Translations under genes and position numbers: made by a program
The notes under the pieces: model-generated
The model's database searches: none
What the model was told of the DNA's origin: nothing
What the model saw: the letters and a program-made list of their open reading frames with translations, nothing else
Shown: one piece after another, positions 1-9,818 of the stretch
Layout: each line of letters begins with the position of its first letter
Numbering within the stretch: the stretch's first letter is position 1
From: DAOSWM01 sp035380045
Lineage (GTDB): Bacteria > Bacteroidota > Bacteroidia > Bacteroidales > Tenuifilaceae
DNA length: 64,000 nucleotides
Direction of reading: 5' to 3'
Assembly (NCBI GenBank): GCA_035380045.1
Contig: DAOSWM010000005.1
Location: 36,087-100,086, forward strand

Positions 1-101
1 GCTTAGCTCAGAAAATATTTTAAACTTCGTTTAATTTACGGCTACATTCCACATTTTTATTAAATTGCATGCTTGATAGCCATTCTTTCAAACATTCAAT
101 T

Positions 102-2327
102 ATGAGAACACGTTGCATTGAATTAGCTGCATTCCTTTTCTTTTTCACCTGCCTGTTTTTTTCAACACTAGCTTACTCTCAGGATACCGATAGCCTAAAA
201 CTAAAATTGGAGGAAACCACCGATTTAGATGAAAAGTACAACATCTATCTTCAAATTGCATATAACTACTGGTATACAAACACTGATTCTTCAAAGTACT
301 ATTTGAATAAGGCAATACAGTATGCAACAACTAGTGAGAGAGAAGTAAAAGTTATGATGGACGTTGGTCTCCTATTTAACGAAATACAGCTATACGATAG
401 TGCGTTAGCTACCTTTACTCATATTTTTAACCGCTACGAGAAAGAGCTTACCCTAAAAAACAAAGCCAAACTTTTTGGAAACATAGGTAATAGTTATAGC
501 TATAAGGGTTACTTAACTAAAGCAACCGAACAATACCAAAAAGCAGCAACAATATTTGAAGAGATCAACGACTCGGTTGATATGGCAACCGTTTACGGAA
601 CATTAGGTAACATTTACTTTGAAAACAATAACTATAAAGAAGCCATCCGCCATTACATCCAATCTAAAAACCTTTTTAAAGAGTTACAGTATTTTGGTGG
701 CTACGGCCTCAACCTAATGAACATTGGAACAAGCTACAAGAACCAGAATAAATCCGATACTGCGCTATTCTTCTACCAGCAAGCTTTACATATCTTCGAC
801 TCACTTGGTAACATGCCATTCCAAAAGGCACAATGTATGGCAAACCTAGGCAACCTTTTTGCCAGCATGGAGAAACTTCAGAAAGCCGAAAAATACCTTA
901 TTGAAGCAGAATCTGTATTCTTAAAACACAACACCCTCTATTCAGTAGCTCAAATAAATCAGGATTTGGCATACATCTACCTCAAGATGAACTTGCCGAA
1001 CCTTGCCAAAGAAAAAATTGACAAAAGCAGCAAGTTGATTGAAGAGAATGGGTACAACATTTTACTGCTTGGAACAAAACGGTTGCTTTGGGAATACTAT
1101 GACACGCAAAATAATTGCGATTCTGCTTTATTCTGGTTTACCAATTACATTTCCTTTAAAGATAGCATAGATTCATTCGAGAAGGAAAAAAACCTAGATA
1201 TACTCCTAGCCCAGTTTGACTCAGAAAGAAAGGAGAAGCAAATAGTACTACTAAAGCAGAAGCAGGAAATCAGCCAGCTTAAGATTCGACGAAGAACCCT
1301 AATTTTTTTCATTACAATTATTGGGTTTGCCGTTTCTATTGCATTCATTATTTCACTATACATAACCAACAAGAAGCGTCGCAAAGCAAATAAATTGCTG
1401 ACTTTTCAAAATGGAGAAATTATTCAGCAGAAGGAAGAAATCGTTTCTCAGCGTGATGAGATTGAGAGCCAGCGCGATTTACTACAGAACCAAAACGATT
1501 TGCTGGAACAATTCCGCACCCATACAACCGAAAGCTTACGCTACGCTCAAAGCATCCAGGCAGCAATTCTTCCTTCGGAAAAAGTTCTCCAGCAAATTTC
1601 CCCCGATTATTTTGTGTTAATGAAACCTTGCGAGATTGTTAGTGGAGACTTTTTCTGGGCTACCTCATTCGATAATTACCATATTTTCTGCGTTGCCGAT
1701 TGCACTGGTCATGGTGTTCCCGGTGCTTTCATGAGCATTCTGGGTATAACTGCCCTAAACGATATTGTAGCCCGCCACAGGGTGACAAAACCTTCAGAAA
1801 TTCTGGGGTTTCTTCGTGAGAGTGTTATCGATGCGCTTAAGCAGAACGACCCTGAACAACTCCACAAGGATGGGATGGACATTGCACTATGTTCCTATAA
1901 TGAGAAAACCAAGGAGCTTCAGTTTGCCGGAGCAGGAATTCCGTTGCTAATTGCTTCAAGCACTAAACTGGAAACCGATATGCTAAGCAACCCAATAGCT
2001 ACTAACGAATTCGGCCAAAGCCTATACGAGGTTAAAGGGAATATTATGCCCGTTGGCAGCTCGCCACGCATGAAACCATTCACAAACATTACAATCCCAT
2101 TAAAAAGTAACAGTGCATACTTGTACCTTGTTACCGATGGATTTCAAGATCAAATGGGTGGGAAGCACAATAAAAAATTCGGCGTGAAAACTTTACGCGA
2201 CCATCTTCTCACAAACGCTAATCATTCTCCAAAAGTTCAACACGATTCATTAAACACCGTGTTTGAAGACTGGAAAAAGGGTAAAAATCAGATTGATGAT
2301 GTAACCATTCTGGGAATAAAACTTTAA
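102..2327 (+). CDS. TPR-SpoIIE membrane phosphatase, array member 1
   Basis: Predicted PP2C/SpoIIE-type serine/threonine phosphatase with a periplasmic TPR sensor. A signal peptide (hydrophobic core FLFFFTCLFF, probable cleavage after AYSQ) precedes about 300 residues of TPR-like helices. Then come a transmembrane helix near residue 400, a coiled coil with QRDEIESQRD-like units, and the catalytic domain over the last 265 residues. The acidic metal-binding motifs are intact: SGDFFW, ADCTGHGVPGAF, KDGMDI, TDGFQDQ and IDDVTILG. I chose ATG 102 over the in-frame ATG at 69 because it places the signal peptide at the N terminus; the longer form adds only 11 residues. By family precedent the substrate would be a phosphorylated STAS-type protein, but none is encoded nearby. 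It is the first of six same-strand paralogues. The architecture is clear; the biological role is unknown. Confidence 0.88.
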   Translation: MRTRCIELAAFLFFFTCLFFSTLAYSQDTDSLKLKLEETTDLDEKYNIYLQIAYNYWYTNTDSSKYYLNKAIQYATTSEREVKVMMDVGLLFNEIQLYDSALATFTHIFNRYEKELTLKNKAKLFGNIGNSYSYKGYLTKATEQYQKAATIFEEINDSVDMATVYGTLGNIYFENNNYKEAIRHYIQSKNLFKELQYFGGYGLNLMNIGTSYKNQNKSDTALFFYQQALHIFDSLGNMPFQKAQCMANLGNLFASMEKLQKAEKYLIEAESVFLKHNTLYSVAQINQDLAYIYLKMNLPNLAKEKIDKSSKLIEENGYNILLLGTKRLLWEYYDTQNNCDSALFWFTNYISFKDSIDSFEKEKNLDILLAQFDSERKEKQIVLLKQKQEISQLKIRRRTLIFFITIIGFAVSIAFIISLYITNKKRRKANKLLTFQNGEIIQQKEEIVSQRDEIESQRDLLQNQNDLLEQFRTHTTESLRYAQSIQAAILPSEKVLQQISPDYFVLMKPCEIVSGDFFWATSFDNYHIFCVADCTGHGVPGAFMSILGITALNDIVARHRVTKPSEILGFLRESVIDALKQNDPEQLHKDGMDIALCSYNEKTKELQFAGAGIPLLIASSTKLETDMLSNPIATNEFGQSLYEVKGNIMPVGSSPRMKPFTNITIPLKSNSAYLYLVTDGFQDQMGGKHNKKFGVKTLRDHLLTNANHSPKVQHDSLNTVFEDWKKGKNQIDDVTILGIKL

Positions 2328-2379
2328 AAAGTGAGGAATATCACTATGCTAAGACTACCACGCTCCCAACTTTGATTTG

Positions 2380-2387
2380 TATATTTG
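2380..2387 (+). promoter_or_regulatory. Bacteroidota-type -7 element
   Basis: TATATTTG is a perfect match to TAnnTTTG. It lies 27 bases before ATG 2414. It also overlaps the upstream in-frame TTG at 2372, which argues that translation starts at 2414. No well-spaced -33 TTG is evident. Confidence 0.5.
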
Positions 2388-2413
2388 ATGTTTTCGATTC
2401 CATACAACAAAGA

Positions 2414-4594
2414 ATGTATAAAATTAGTAAATACTTACTGGCTATTTTTGTTTGTGTTTCTTTTGTTAATTGTGTTTTTAGCGAAAACACAAAAGTTGAC
2501 AGTATAAAAATTCTTTTTGAAAAGGCTGCTCACGACACCACAAAAATTGGTTACCTTCTTGAACTTGGCGATATATTTGAAACTTCAAACCCCAACGAGG
2601 CAATCTCATACTACCAAGAAGGGTTAGCTCTTGCTCAGAAACTCGACCTGCCAAACATCGAAAAAACAGAACACATTATTACGTGCAACAGGTTAATTGG
2701 GCTGGTTTACTATAACCTCAACACCTACGATAAGGCCATGGAGTACTTCATGGAGTCACTAAAACTCAGTGAAAGCATCGGTTATAAACCGGGAATCATC
2801 GCATCGTTTAATAATATTGGGATGATTCACGAATCGCTAGGGAACTTCACACAATCAGTTGATTACTACAACAAATCCATTGACCTTTCAAAAGAAATTG
2901 GCGATAACTTTGGTGTTGCCCGCGGATACAACAATATTGGCATTAGCTACGCAAACCAAGGAAAAGTACATTTAGCAATTGCAAACTACGCCCGGGCGGC
3001 CGATGCCTTTGAAAAAAGTGGGAACAAGTATTACAAGGCCGTAACACACAACAATATTGGAACCTACTATTTAGGCATTGCCTACGAAAAAGAGAATCCC
3101 GATTCGAATGAGTACTACTATAATCAGGCAAAAATAAACTTCGAAAAGGCTCTTGTTGTTTTTAGAGAAATGGAAGAACTCTACGATATGGCAACCTGCC
3201 TGGTGAACCTGTCGCAAGCATACTACCAGCTTCATATACTCGCTCATGGTTTCGAGCCAACCCTTTCCGTAAGCCTTCAAAAAGCCATCGATTATGCAGA
3301 AGAATCGCTTAAAACCGCACAGCGCATAAAATCGTTTGGAACCATTTTCTTTGCTGCGTTCACGCTAAGAGATATCAACCGAATTCTAGGAAACTATAAA
3401 ACGTCCCTTGAGTATGCCGATTTAATTGTTTCCAACAACGACAGCCTCTTTCTTCAAGAGAAAGACAGAACCATTGCCGAAATTGAGGCGCAGTACCAAA
3501 CCGAGAAGAAGGAGCAGCTAATTGAACGACAGAATTTAGAAGCCAAACGACAGGCAACTTTTCGCAACGCATTAATAATTAGCTTAGCGCTAACCCTTCT
3601 CTTTGCTCTTTCAATATTCATTGGTTACCGGAATAAACGAAAAGCGAATACCACTATTAAGGAGCAGTACGAAATTTTAGGGCAAGCTAATGCTGAGATT
3701 CTGGCTCAGCGAGATGAGTTGGAAGCCCAGCGCGACATGCTAATGAACCAGAACCAACGGTTAGAAGAAGCTCATACCCATATTACTGACAGTTTACATT
3801 ACGCCCAAAGCATTCAGGCAGCCATTCTGCCATCCGAAAAAATAGTTGAAAGCATTTCGCCTAACTATTTCATCATTATGAAACCCTTCCAGGTCGTGAG
3901 CGGTGATTTTTTCTGGGCAGTCACAATTAACGAATACAAAATATTTGGCATCGCTGATTGCACCGGCCATGGAGTTCCTGGTGCGTTCATGAGTATTCTT
4001 GGGCTTAACGCTCTAAACGACATAATTGTCCGCCATCGAATTGTTGAGCCCGATATAATACTTAACTACTTACGCGATAGCGTAATAAATGCGCTTGGCC
4101 AGAACGATCCAAACCAGCTACACAAGGACGGAATAGATATTGCGCTGTGCACATTCAACTCCAAAACGAAGGAGCTTCAGTACTCGGGTGCCGGAATTCC
4201 TCTTTGGATGGTTTTAAACGATGATTCGAACTGTAAAACAATCAAAGAAAAACATTCAAAAAATGCTTTTTACCTTAATAGCCACAGCCTTTTTGAAGTA
4301 AAAGCCGATATAATGCCCGTTGGCGTATCTCCACTAGTAAAGCCCTTCACAAAAAATACGTTTTCACTAAAAAATTGTAGCGCTTCTATTTACTTAGCAA
4401 CCGATGGCTTTGCCGATCAGTTCGGAGGCACGGATGGTACAAAGTTTGGCTCAGCTCGGCTGAAAAATCTTATCCTTCAAAATGCTGATAAAACCTTTGT
4501 TCAACAAAAAAAGATTATTTCCACCGATTTTGAAAGTTGGATCTCAACGCACTCCCAGGTAGATGATGTAGCTATTCTTGGTATAATGCTGTAA
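2414..4594 (+). CDS. TPR-SpoIIE membrane phosphatase, array member 2
   Basis: Same architecture as its upstream neighbour. A signal peptide (KISKYLLAIFVCVSFVNCVFS) leads into a periplasmic TPR region with recurring NNIG helix starts. A juxtamembrane YQTEKKEQ linker, one transmembrane helix (LIISLALTLLFALSIFIGY) and a coiled coil (AQRDELEAQRD) follow. The C-terminal SpoIIE/PP2C domain keeps SGDFFW, ADCTGHGVPGAF, KDGIDI, TDGFADQ and VDDVAILG. The frame stays open upstream to a TTG at 2372, but a -7 promoter element lies between that codon and ATG 2414, so 2414 is preferred. The gap to the upstream gene is under 90 bases, yet the promoter suggests it can be transcribed on its own. It groups with members 1, 5 and 6 by its QNDP..LHKDG and MPVG..SP motifs. 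Target unknown. Confidence 0.88.
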   Translation: MYKISKYLLAIFVCVSFVNCVFSENTKVDSIKILFEKAAHDTTKIGYLLELGDIFETSNPNEAISYYQEGLALAQKLDLPNIEKTEHIITCNRLIGLVYYNLNTYDKAMEYFMESLKLSESIGYKPGIIASFNNIGMIHESLGNFTQSVDYYNKSIDLSKEIGDNFGVARGYNNIGISYANQGKVHLAIANYARAADAFEKSGNKYYKAVTHNNIGTYYLGIAYEKENPDSNEYYYNQAKINFEKALVVFREMEELYDMATCLVNLSQAYYQLHILAHGFEPTLSVSLQKAIDYAEESLKTAQRIKSFGTIFFAAFTLRDINRILGNYKTSLEYADLIVSNNDSLFLQEKDRTIAEIEAQYQTEKKEQLIERQNLEAKRQATFRNALIISLALTLLFALSIFIGYRNKRKANTTIKEQYEILGQANAEILAQRDELEAQRDMLMNQNQRLEEAHTHITDSLHYAQSIQAAILPSEKIVESISPNYFIIMKPFQVVSGDFFWAVTINEYKIFGIADCTGHGVPGAFMSILGLNALNDIIVRHRIVEPDIILNYLRDSVINALGQNDPNQLHKDGIDIALCTFNSKTKELQYSGAGIPLWMVLNDDSNCKTIKEKHSKNAFYLNSHSLFEVKADIMPVGVSPLVKPFTKNTFSLKNCSASIYLATDGFADQFGGTDGTKFGSARLKNLILQNADKTFVQQKKIISTDFESWISTHSQVDDVAILGIML

Positions 4595-4939
4595 TACTTC
4601 TCTTTTTTTTCGATTATCTCGTATAAATTTTCGTGATTTTTGTAAATTGTTGGTATTTATTCCCTCATTACCAACAATTAAATATGGTGATTTACCATAC
4701 AACCCTAGGTATAATGAAGAATGGGGCTGAACGGTTTCGATTCTTGAAACGAATATTATTAATAATAGCAGCATGAAACACCCAGGCAAGACATTTACAA
4801 AACATTTGGGTAAACCAATCGCAATTTGTGAGCCAAGGGAAGCAAATATTTTATTGGGCATTTCTAATTACAAACATTCAAAATGCCTATATCGCACAGA
4901 CCGACAAAATACTATGAGGTCAACCTAAATTCTTATCGG
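4595..4939. other. Intergenic region before array member 3
   Basis: About 345 bases without a convincing gene (288 if translation begins at 4883). It starts T-rich after the stop codon but shows no clear hairpin terminator. GATTTTTG at 4635-4642 is one mismatch from the -7 consensus and could be the promoter of the next gene. It is followed by TTGTAAATTGT (4640-4650), which recurs at 7273-7283 before member 4. Short ORFs on both strands here look like chance. Confidence 0.4.
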
Positions 4940-7213
4940 ATGAAACATCTCATTACCTTCGTTACCATTTTTTTTGTTTCTGTTATCATTTCATTCGCAG
5001 AAAAAACAACTAAAATTGATAGCTTAAAACAGGCTCTGGTGTCTACAAATTCCGATACAAATAAAGTTGACCTACTAATTGAACTAAGCAAATACTATAT
5101 TAATTCCGATTCAACGTTAACCCTTAAATACCTGAGGGATGCGCTACTCGTAAACGAAGAGAATGCATTATGTTATAGGTTAGTAGATATACACCACTTA
5201 ACAGCTTACACTTTCTATAAAAATTTAAAATATAACGTTGCTATTCAAAATATTAATAGGGGAATAATTCTATCTACTCAACAAAAAGACACGTCTCGTT
5301 TAGCTAGCTTATACTACTTTAAAGGATCTGTATTCAGCGATATTGGAGAATATGATTCATCATTAAAAAATTTAAGCAAAGGTTTAAACCTATTTAATAG
5401 TATTGGCAACAAAAGCCAAATAGCAGAAGGTTACAGATGTATTGGTGAGACAAAGTGGTTACAAGGTGATTACACATTAGCTACAGAATACACTGAAAAA
5501 GCAATCCCTCTTTACGATTCAACAGGTTATGAAACAGGGAAAGCTTGGGCTTTCAATACTCTTGCAATTCTTTGTTTTGAGCAAGATCTTTACGATCAGG
5601 CTCTTCAATATTATAATTCAGCATACGAAATTCTTTTAAAAAACAATGAAATATCTAGCTTATCCGCAATTACACTAAATAAGGGCGAAATATATTGGAA
5701 AAGAAAAGATTACGAAAAAGCATTGGAACTCTACAACGCTTCCCTTGAAATTTCTTTGAAGTATAATATTCGTTCCAATATTGCCTACTGTTACACAAAC
5801 ATTGGGATTGTTTACCATGAGATGAGGAATTACGCCTTAGCAAAAGAAAATTACGATAAAGCAATGTTGACATGGGAAGATATTGGTGACAAAACAGGCT
5901 TAATTTACTGTTTAAATTATTTAGCAATACTCAAACTTGATCAAGGTTTTATAAATAATTCAATAATCGATGCAAACAGAGTATTAAAAATATCAAAGCA
6001 AATTGGGTCAAAAGATGAAACCAGAAGGGCCTATGAAACATTATCAAAAGCATACTCGAAAATTGGAGAATACAAAAAAGCTTACGATTCTCATGTGTTT
6101 TTTAAGAAGTTTAACGATTCAATTTTTGATGGGAAAGCAAAAAATAGGCTACTATCTATCGAGTCAAGAAATAAACTCGAAAAACAGAAACAACAGCTCG
6201 AAATACAAACAATAGAGTTAAAACTAAAAGATTCAAAAATAAAACAGCAAACAACACAAAGGAATGCATTGCTTGGCGGGCTAGGTTTGATTACGATTGT
6301 TATTTTTTTAGTTGCCTATGCTTACGTTCAAAAGAGAAAGGCAAACGTTGAAATTACCAAACAAAAAAATGAAATTGAAAATCAAAAGATCCAAATAGAA
6401 ACCATCCACGAGGAGGTAACATCAAGCATTCGTTACGCCAAACGGATTCAGGGAGCTGTGCTACCTTCTGATAACCAAATGACCGAGCTTTTAGGCGATC
6501 ACTTCCTCCTGTTCAAACCAAAAGATATCGTTTCTGGTGATTTTTACTGGGTAACCAAAGTTAAGGGATGGCTCATCTTTTGCGTTGCCGACTGTACCGG
6601 ACACGGTGTTCCCGGTGCGTTCATGAGCATGCTGGGCGTTTCGTTCCTCAACGACATTGTTCATAAAGAAAACGTAACATCAGCCAGCGAGGTTCTGAAC
6701 CACCTGCGAGTTAGCATTATTGATGCGCTAAAGCAGAAGGGTGAAGGAGGCGAACAAAAGGATGGAATGGACATTGGGCTTTGCGCTATTAACACCGAAA
6801 CAAATCAGATGCAGTTTGCTGGAGGGTACAACCCGTGCTGGGTGGTGCCAAACCCTGAGTTTTCAAAGGCCAGAATTCATCGTTCAACAATAGAGCAGGA
6901 GGATTCTGTTATCCAGCTGAAACCCGATAAAATGCCCATTGCCATTCATCGGCAAATGGAACCGTTCACTAACCATTTGGTGCAACTTTACCCCGGCGAC
7001 CAAATATACCTTCTGTCAGATGGTTTTCAGGATCAGTTTGGTGGCCCACAGGGTAAAAAGTTCATGGTAAAGAAGCTACGCGAGCTGGTGGTAGCCAACG
7101 CTTCCCTTCCCATGAACAATCAGCGCGAAGCGCTGGAAAAAGCGCTGGAGGAGTGGAAAAATGGAGTTGAACAGGTGGATGATGTAACGATACTTGGCAT
7201 CCGATTATCCTAA
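4940..7213 (+). CDS. TPR-SpoIIE membrane phosphatase, array member 3
   Basis: Signal peptide (HLITFVTIFFVSVIISFAE), about ten TPR-like helix pairs, a transmembrane helix (GLGLITIVIFLVAYAYV), a short coiled coil (KQKNEIENQKIQIE) and a C-terminal SpoIIE/PP2C domain with intact SGDFYW, ADCTGHGVPGAF, KDGMDI, SDGFQDQ and VDDVTILG motifs. It forms a second subgroup with member 4: MSMLGVSFLNDIV, KPDKMPIA, and a shorter loop before the MPIA strand than in members 1, 2, 5 and 6. The in-frame ATG 4883 adds 19 charged residues before the signal peptide, so ATG 4940 is preferred. The TPR part is more AT-rich than the catalytic part, suggesting that the sensor half has diverged faster. Ligand and substrate are unknown. 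Confidence 0.87.
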   Translation: MKHLITFVTIFFVSVIISFAEKTTKIDSLKQALVSTNSDTNKVDLLIELSKYYINSDSTLTLKYLRDALLVNEENALCYRLVDIHHLTAYTFYKNLKYNVAIQNINRGIILSTQQKDTSRLASLYYFKGSVFSDIGEYDSSLKNLSKGLNLFNSIGNKSQIAEGYRCIGETKWLQGDYTLATEYTEKAIPLYDSTGYETGKAWAFNTLAILCFEQDLYDQALQYYNSAYEILLKNNEISSLSAITLNKGEIYWKRKDYEKALELYNASLEISLKYNIRSNIAYCYTNIGIVYHEMRNYALAKENYDKAMLTWEDIGDKTGLIYCLNYLAILKLDQGFINNSIIDANRVLKISKQIGSKDETRRAYETLSKAYSKIGEYKKAYDSHVFFKKFNDSIFDGKAKNRLLSIESRNKLEKQKQQLEIQTIELKLKDSKIKQQTTQRNALLGGLGLITIVIFLVAYAYVQKRKANVEITKQKNEIENQKIQIETIHEEVTSSIRYAKRIQGAVLPSDNQMTELLGDHFLLFKPKDIVSGDFYWVTKVKGWLIFCVADCTGHGVPGAFMSMLGVSFLNDIVHKENVTSASEVLNHLRVSIIDALKQKGEGGEQKDGMDIGLCAINTETNQMQFAGGYNPCWVVPNPEFSKARIHRSTIEQEDSVIQLKPDKMPIAIHRQMEPFTNHLVQLYPGDQIYLLSDGFQDQFGGPQGKKFMVKKLRELVVANASLPMNNQREALEKALEEWKNGVEQVDDVTILGIRLS

Positions 7214-7378
7214 ATTTTAATCTCGACCATAGTAAGATTTTCCCCTATAACATTCCCAAAATACCAAAATTATTGTAAATTGTATGCGTATGGTTGTATG
7301 CTGTGCTTTACACAAACATACGTTTACCCCACTTTTGCTATTGCAGACGTTTCTGAATTTTGATGAAATAAACTAGCT

Positions 7379-9814
7379 ATGAAACCTCTCTTTTTGCTCT
7401 CCCTTTTTTCTGTATTTGGATTTTTTGATGGTATATCGCAAAACTCAAAAATTGATAGCCTTTACAATGAGCTAAAAAAAACTCAGCACGACACAACCGT
7501 TTGCAGGCTATACATTGAATTAGGTTACGAGTATGATGGACTAAACACTGATTCATCGTACTACTATGTCAACAAATCGCTCGTTCTGGCCGAAGAGGAA
7601 AATCTTTCAAAAAAACAATCGTCTGCACTTACCCTTATTGGAACCATTCTCCGCCGGAGAGGAGACTACGAAGGTTCAATGGAAGTTTTTATAAAGGCAA
7701 TAAGGATTGACGAGAAGCTTGGCGACCTATTTGGCCAATCGAAAAACTACAACAACATTGGCCTTATTTACAAAGACCAAGGGAACTACGAGAAAGCTAT
7801 TGAATATCTCCAAAAATCAATGGACATTAAGCGGGCACTTAACAACCAAAGAGGTATTGCCAGCAGCCTTGTAAATATTGGAATAGTATATCGTTATCAA
7901 GGTTTATTCGACAAAGCCATTGATCAGTACATACAAGCTATAAAAATACTTGAAGAGCTAAACGATAAGGACGGTGTAGGAAAATGTTACAATAATATTG
8001 GAAACCTGCACTATAGCCAACAAAATTTTGAAAAAGCCTTAAATTACTTCGAAAAATCGCTTGATGTAGCTCGTGAGCTGAACGATATGCGCGGGATTTC
8101 CCGTTCACTAAACAACATTGCAATAATTTACCGTAAGCAATCAAACTTTACAAAAGCCATAGAATACTATGAAGAAGCAATAAAAATATCAGATAAGCTG
8201 GACGACCAAAAAACACTTTCAATAATCTACAATAATTTGGGCTCAATTTACCGGTTAACCGCTGACTTCGATAAAGCGCTAGAGTACCTGCTTATTGCAA
8301 TGAACATTCGTGAGAAAATTGGCGACAAGCAGGGGCTCGCCAGCTCCTACCTAAGCATAGCTGAGTTCTATAACTCCCTAGCCGACTCTACCTCAAAAGA
8401 CGCCAGGTACCCAACACTAAACCAAGCCATTAAGTATGGATTATTGGCGTACAACATTTCGTCAGAAATAGGCGCTCTTCCCTCCCAGTTGTCGGCAACA
8501 AACATCTTAAAAGAATCATACGCTAAATTTAATCGGTTCGAAAAGGCACTTTACTATGCAAACATTCAGCTTGACTTGGCAGACAGCCTAAATATTCAAA
8601 ACAAGAACAGAGCGGTTACCGAGATTGAAACAAAATACGAAACCGAAAAAAAACAGCAGGAAATTGAGAAACAAAGACTAATTATTGAGCGAAATATTGC
8701 CCACTCGCAGAAGCAACGAAATAGAATTATTTCGTTAATTTTTGGGTCAGTTTTTCTCTCGTTGCTCGCCATAACAATATACCTTTCGTACCGACAAAAA
8801 AGTTCGAAAAACAGGATTATTACCGAAAAGAATGCAATTCTTGAGCAATACAATGAGGAAATTAAGGCTACCTCCGAAGCCCTTTCTGAACATAACGAAA
8901 GACTTAAAATTCAGAACGATGAAATCATTAAGCAGCGAAACGAAATTGAACTTCAAAAAAATTCGTTAGCAAACCTGGCATGGGAACTTCAGGAAAGGAA
9001 GGAAGAAATTGAGGCGCAAAAAGATGTGTTGACCTTTCAAAACAACGAAATAACAAGCTCAATAATATACGCCCAGCGTATCCAAAGCGCAGTGCTACCT
9101 TCGGAAAACTACCTAAACGATCTTTTTTCAGATTTCTTCATTCTGTATAAGCCCAAGAGCATTGTTAGCGGCGATTTCTACTGGGCCACAAAAATCCGAA
9201 ATCTAATTGTTTTTTGTGTTATCGATTGTACCGGTCACGGTGTTCCTGGAGCATTCATGAGCATGATGGGCGTATCATTTCTTAACGAAATTGTGGCGAA
9301 GGAACAGGTTACAAATGCTGCCGAAGTGCTAAACCAGCTTCGAAATCACGTTGTGAACTCAATGAGGCAGACAAGCGACAGCTACGAACCCATCGATGGC
9401 ATGGACATTGGCCTGTGCGTTCTAAACACCCAAACCTTTTCCCTTCAATTTGCTGGTGCAAACATTCCCTGCTGGATAGCCACCAAGGCCGAAAAACTAA
9501 ACAACAAATCGTTAGTAGAACTTAAACCTGACTCCATGCCAATTGCCCGTTACGAACGGATGGAACCTTTCTCGCTTGCTGAATACCAGCTGAAGGAAAA
9601 CGATAAAATTTACCTTGCTACCGATGGCTTTGCCGACCAATTCGGTGGCTCCGAGGGGAAAAAGTTTCAAAAATCACGTTTAATGAAGGTTCTTGCTCAA
9701 AACTCACATAACGCATTGAGCGAACAAAAAAACATTCTCGAGGCCACCTTCGAGGAATGGAAAAACTGCAATACACAGGTTGATGATGTTACAGTACTCG
9801 GAATAAAAGTATAA
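7379..9814 (+). CDS. TPR-SpoIIE membrane phosphatase, array member 4
   Basis: 811 residues. Signal peptide (FLLSLFSVFGFFDGISQ), then a long regular TPR array with recurrent NNIG, NLG or NIGIVY helix starts and FDKAL/YEKAI second helices (about residues 60-380). Next come the conserved YETEKKQQEIEKQ linker, a transmembrane helix (IISLIFGSVFLSLLAITIYLS) and an unusually long coiled coil of about 90 residues. The SpoIIE/PP2C domain carries SGDFYW, IDCTGHGVPGAF, IDGMDI, TDGFADQ and VDDVTVLG. The usual A of ADCTGHG is I here, but the metal-binding Asp is kept. It ends 4 bases before member 5, so the two are almost certainly co-transcribed. It pairs with member 3 by catalytic-domain motifs. Confidence 0.9.
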   Translation: MKPLFLLSLFSVFGFFDGISQNSKIDSLYNELKKTQHDTTVCRLYIELGYEYDGLNTDSSYYYVNKSLVLAEEENLSKKQSSALTLIGTILRRRGDYEGSMEVFIKAIRIDEKLGDLFGQSKNYNNIGLIYKDQGNYEKAIEYLQKSMDIKRALNNQRGIASSLVNIGIVYRYQGLFDKAIDQYIQAIKILEELNDKDGVGKCYNNIGNLHYSQQNFEKALNYFEKSLDVARELNDMRGISRSLNNIAIIYRKQSNFTKAIEYYEEAIKISDKLDDQKTLSIIYNNLGSIYRLTADFDKALEYLLIAMNIREKIGDKQGLASSYLSIAEFYNSLADSTSKDARYPTLNQAIKYGLLAYNISSEIGALPSQLSATNILKESYAKFNRFEKALYYANIQLDLADSLNIQNKNRAVTEIETKYETEKKQQEIEKQRLIIERNIAHSQKQRNRIISLIFGSVFLSLLAITIYLSYRQKSSKNRIITEKNAILEQYNEEIKATSEALSEHNERLKIQNDEIIKQRNEIELQKNSLANLAWELQERKEEIEAQKDVLTFQNNEITSSIIYAQRIQSAVLPSENYLNDLFSDFFILYKPKSIVSGDFYWATKIRNLIVFCVIDCTGHGVPGAFMSMMGVSFLNEIVAKEQVTNAAEVLNQLRNHVVNSMRQTSDSYEPIDGMDIGLCVLNTQTFSLQFAGANIPCWIATKAEKLNNKSLVELKPDSMPIARYERMEPFSLAEYQLKENDKIYLATDGFADQFGGSEGKKFQKSRLMKVLAQNSHNALSEQKNILEATFEEWKNCNTQVDDVTVLGIKV

Positions 9815-9818
9815 AACT

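Noticed and set aside
1440..1510. Repeated QRDEIESQRD-coding units as a possible DNA repeat or CRISPR-like element
   Set aside because: They encode the coiled coil of the phosphatases, lie in frame, and vary as expected for protein repeats.
4773..4928. A 51-codon plus-strand ORF before array member 3, and a minus-strand ORF over 4544-4861
   Set aside because: Neither resembles a known family. The first overlaps the start of member 3 and the second runs into member 2; composition looks like non-coding AT-rich spacer.
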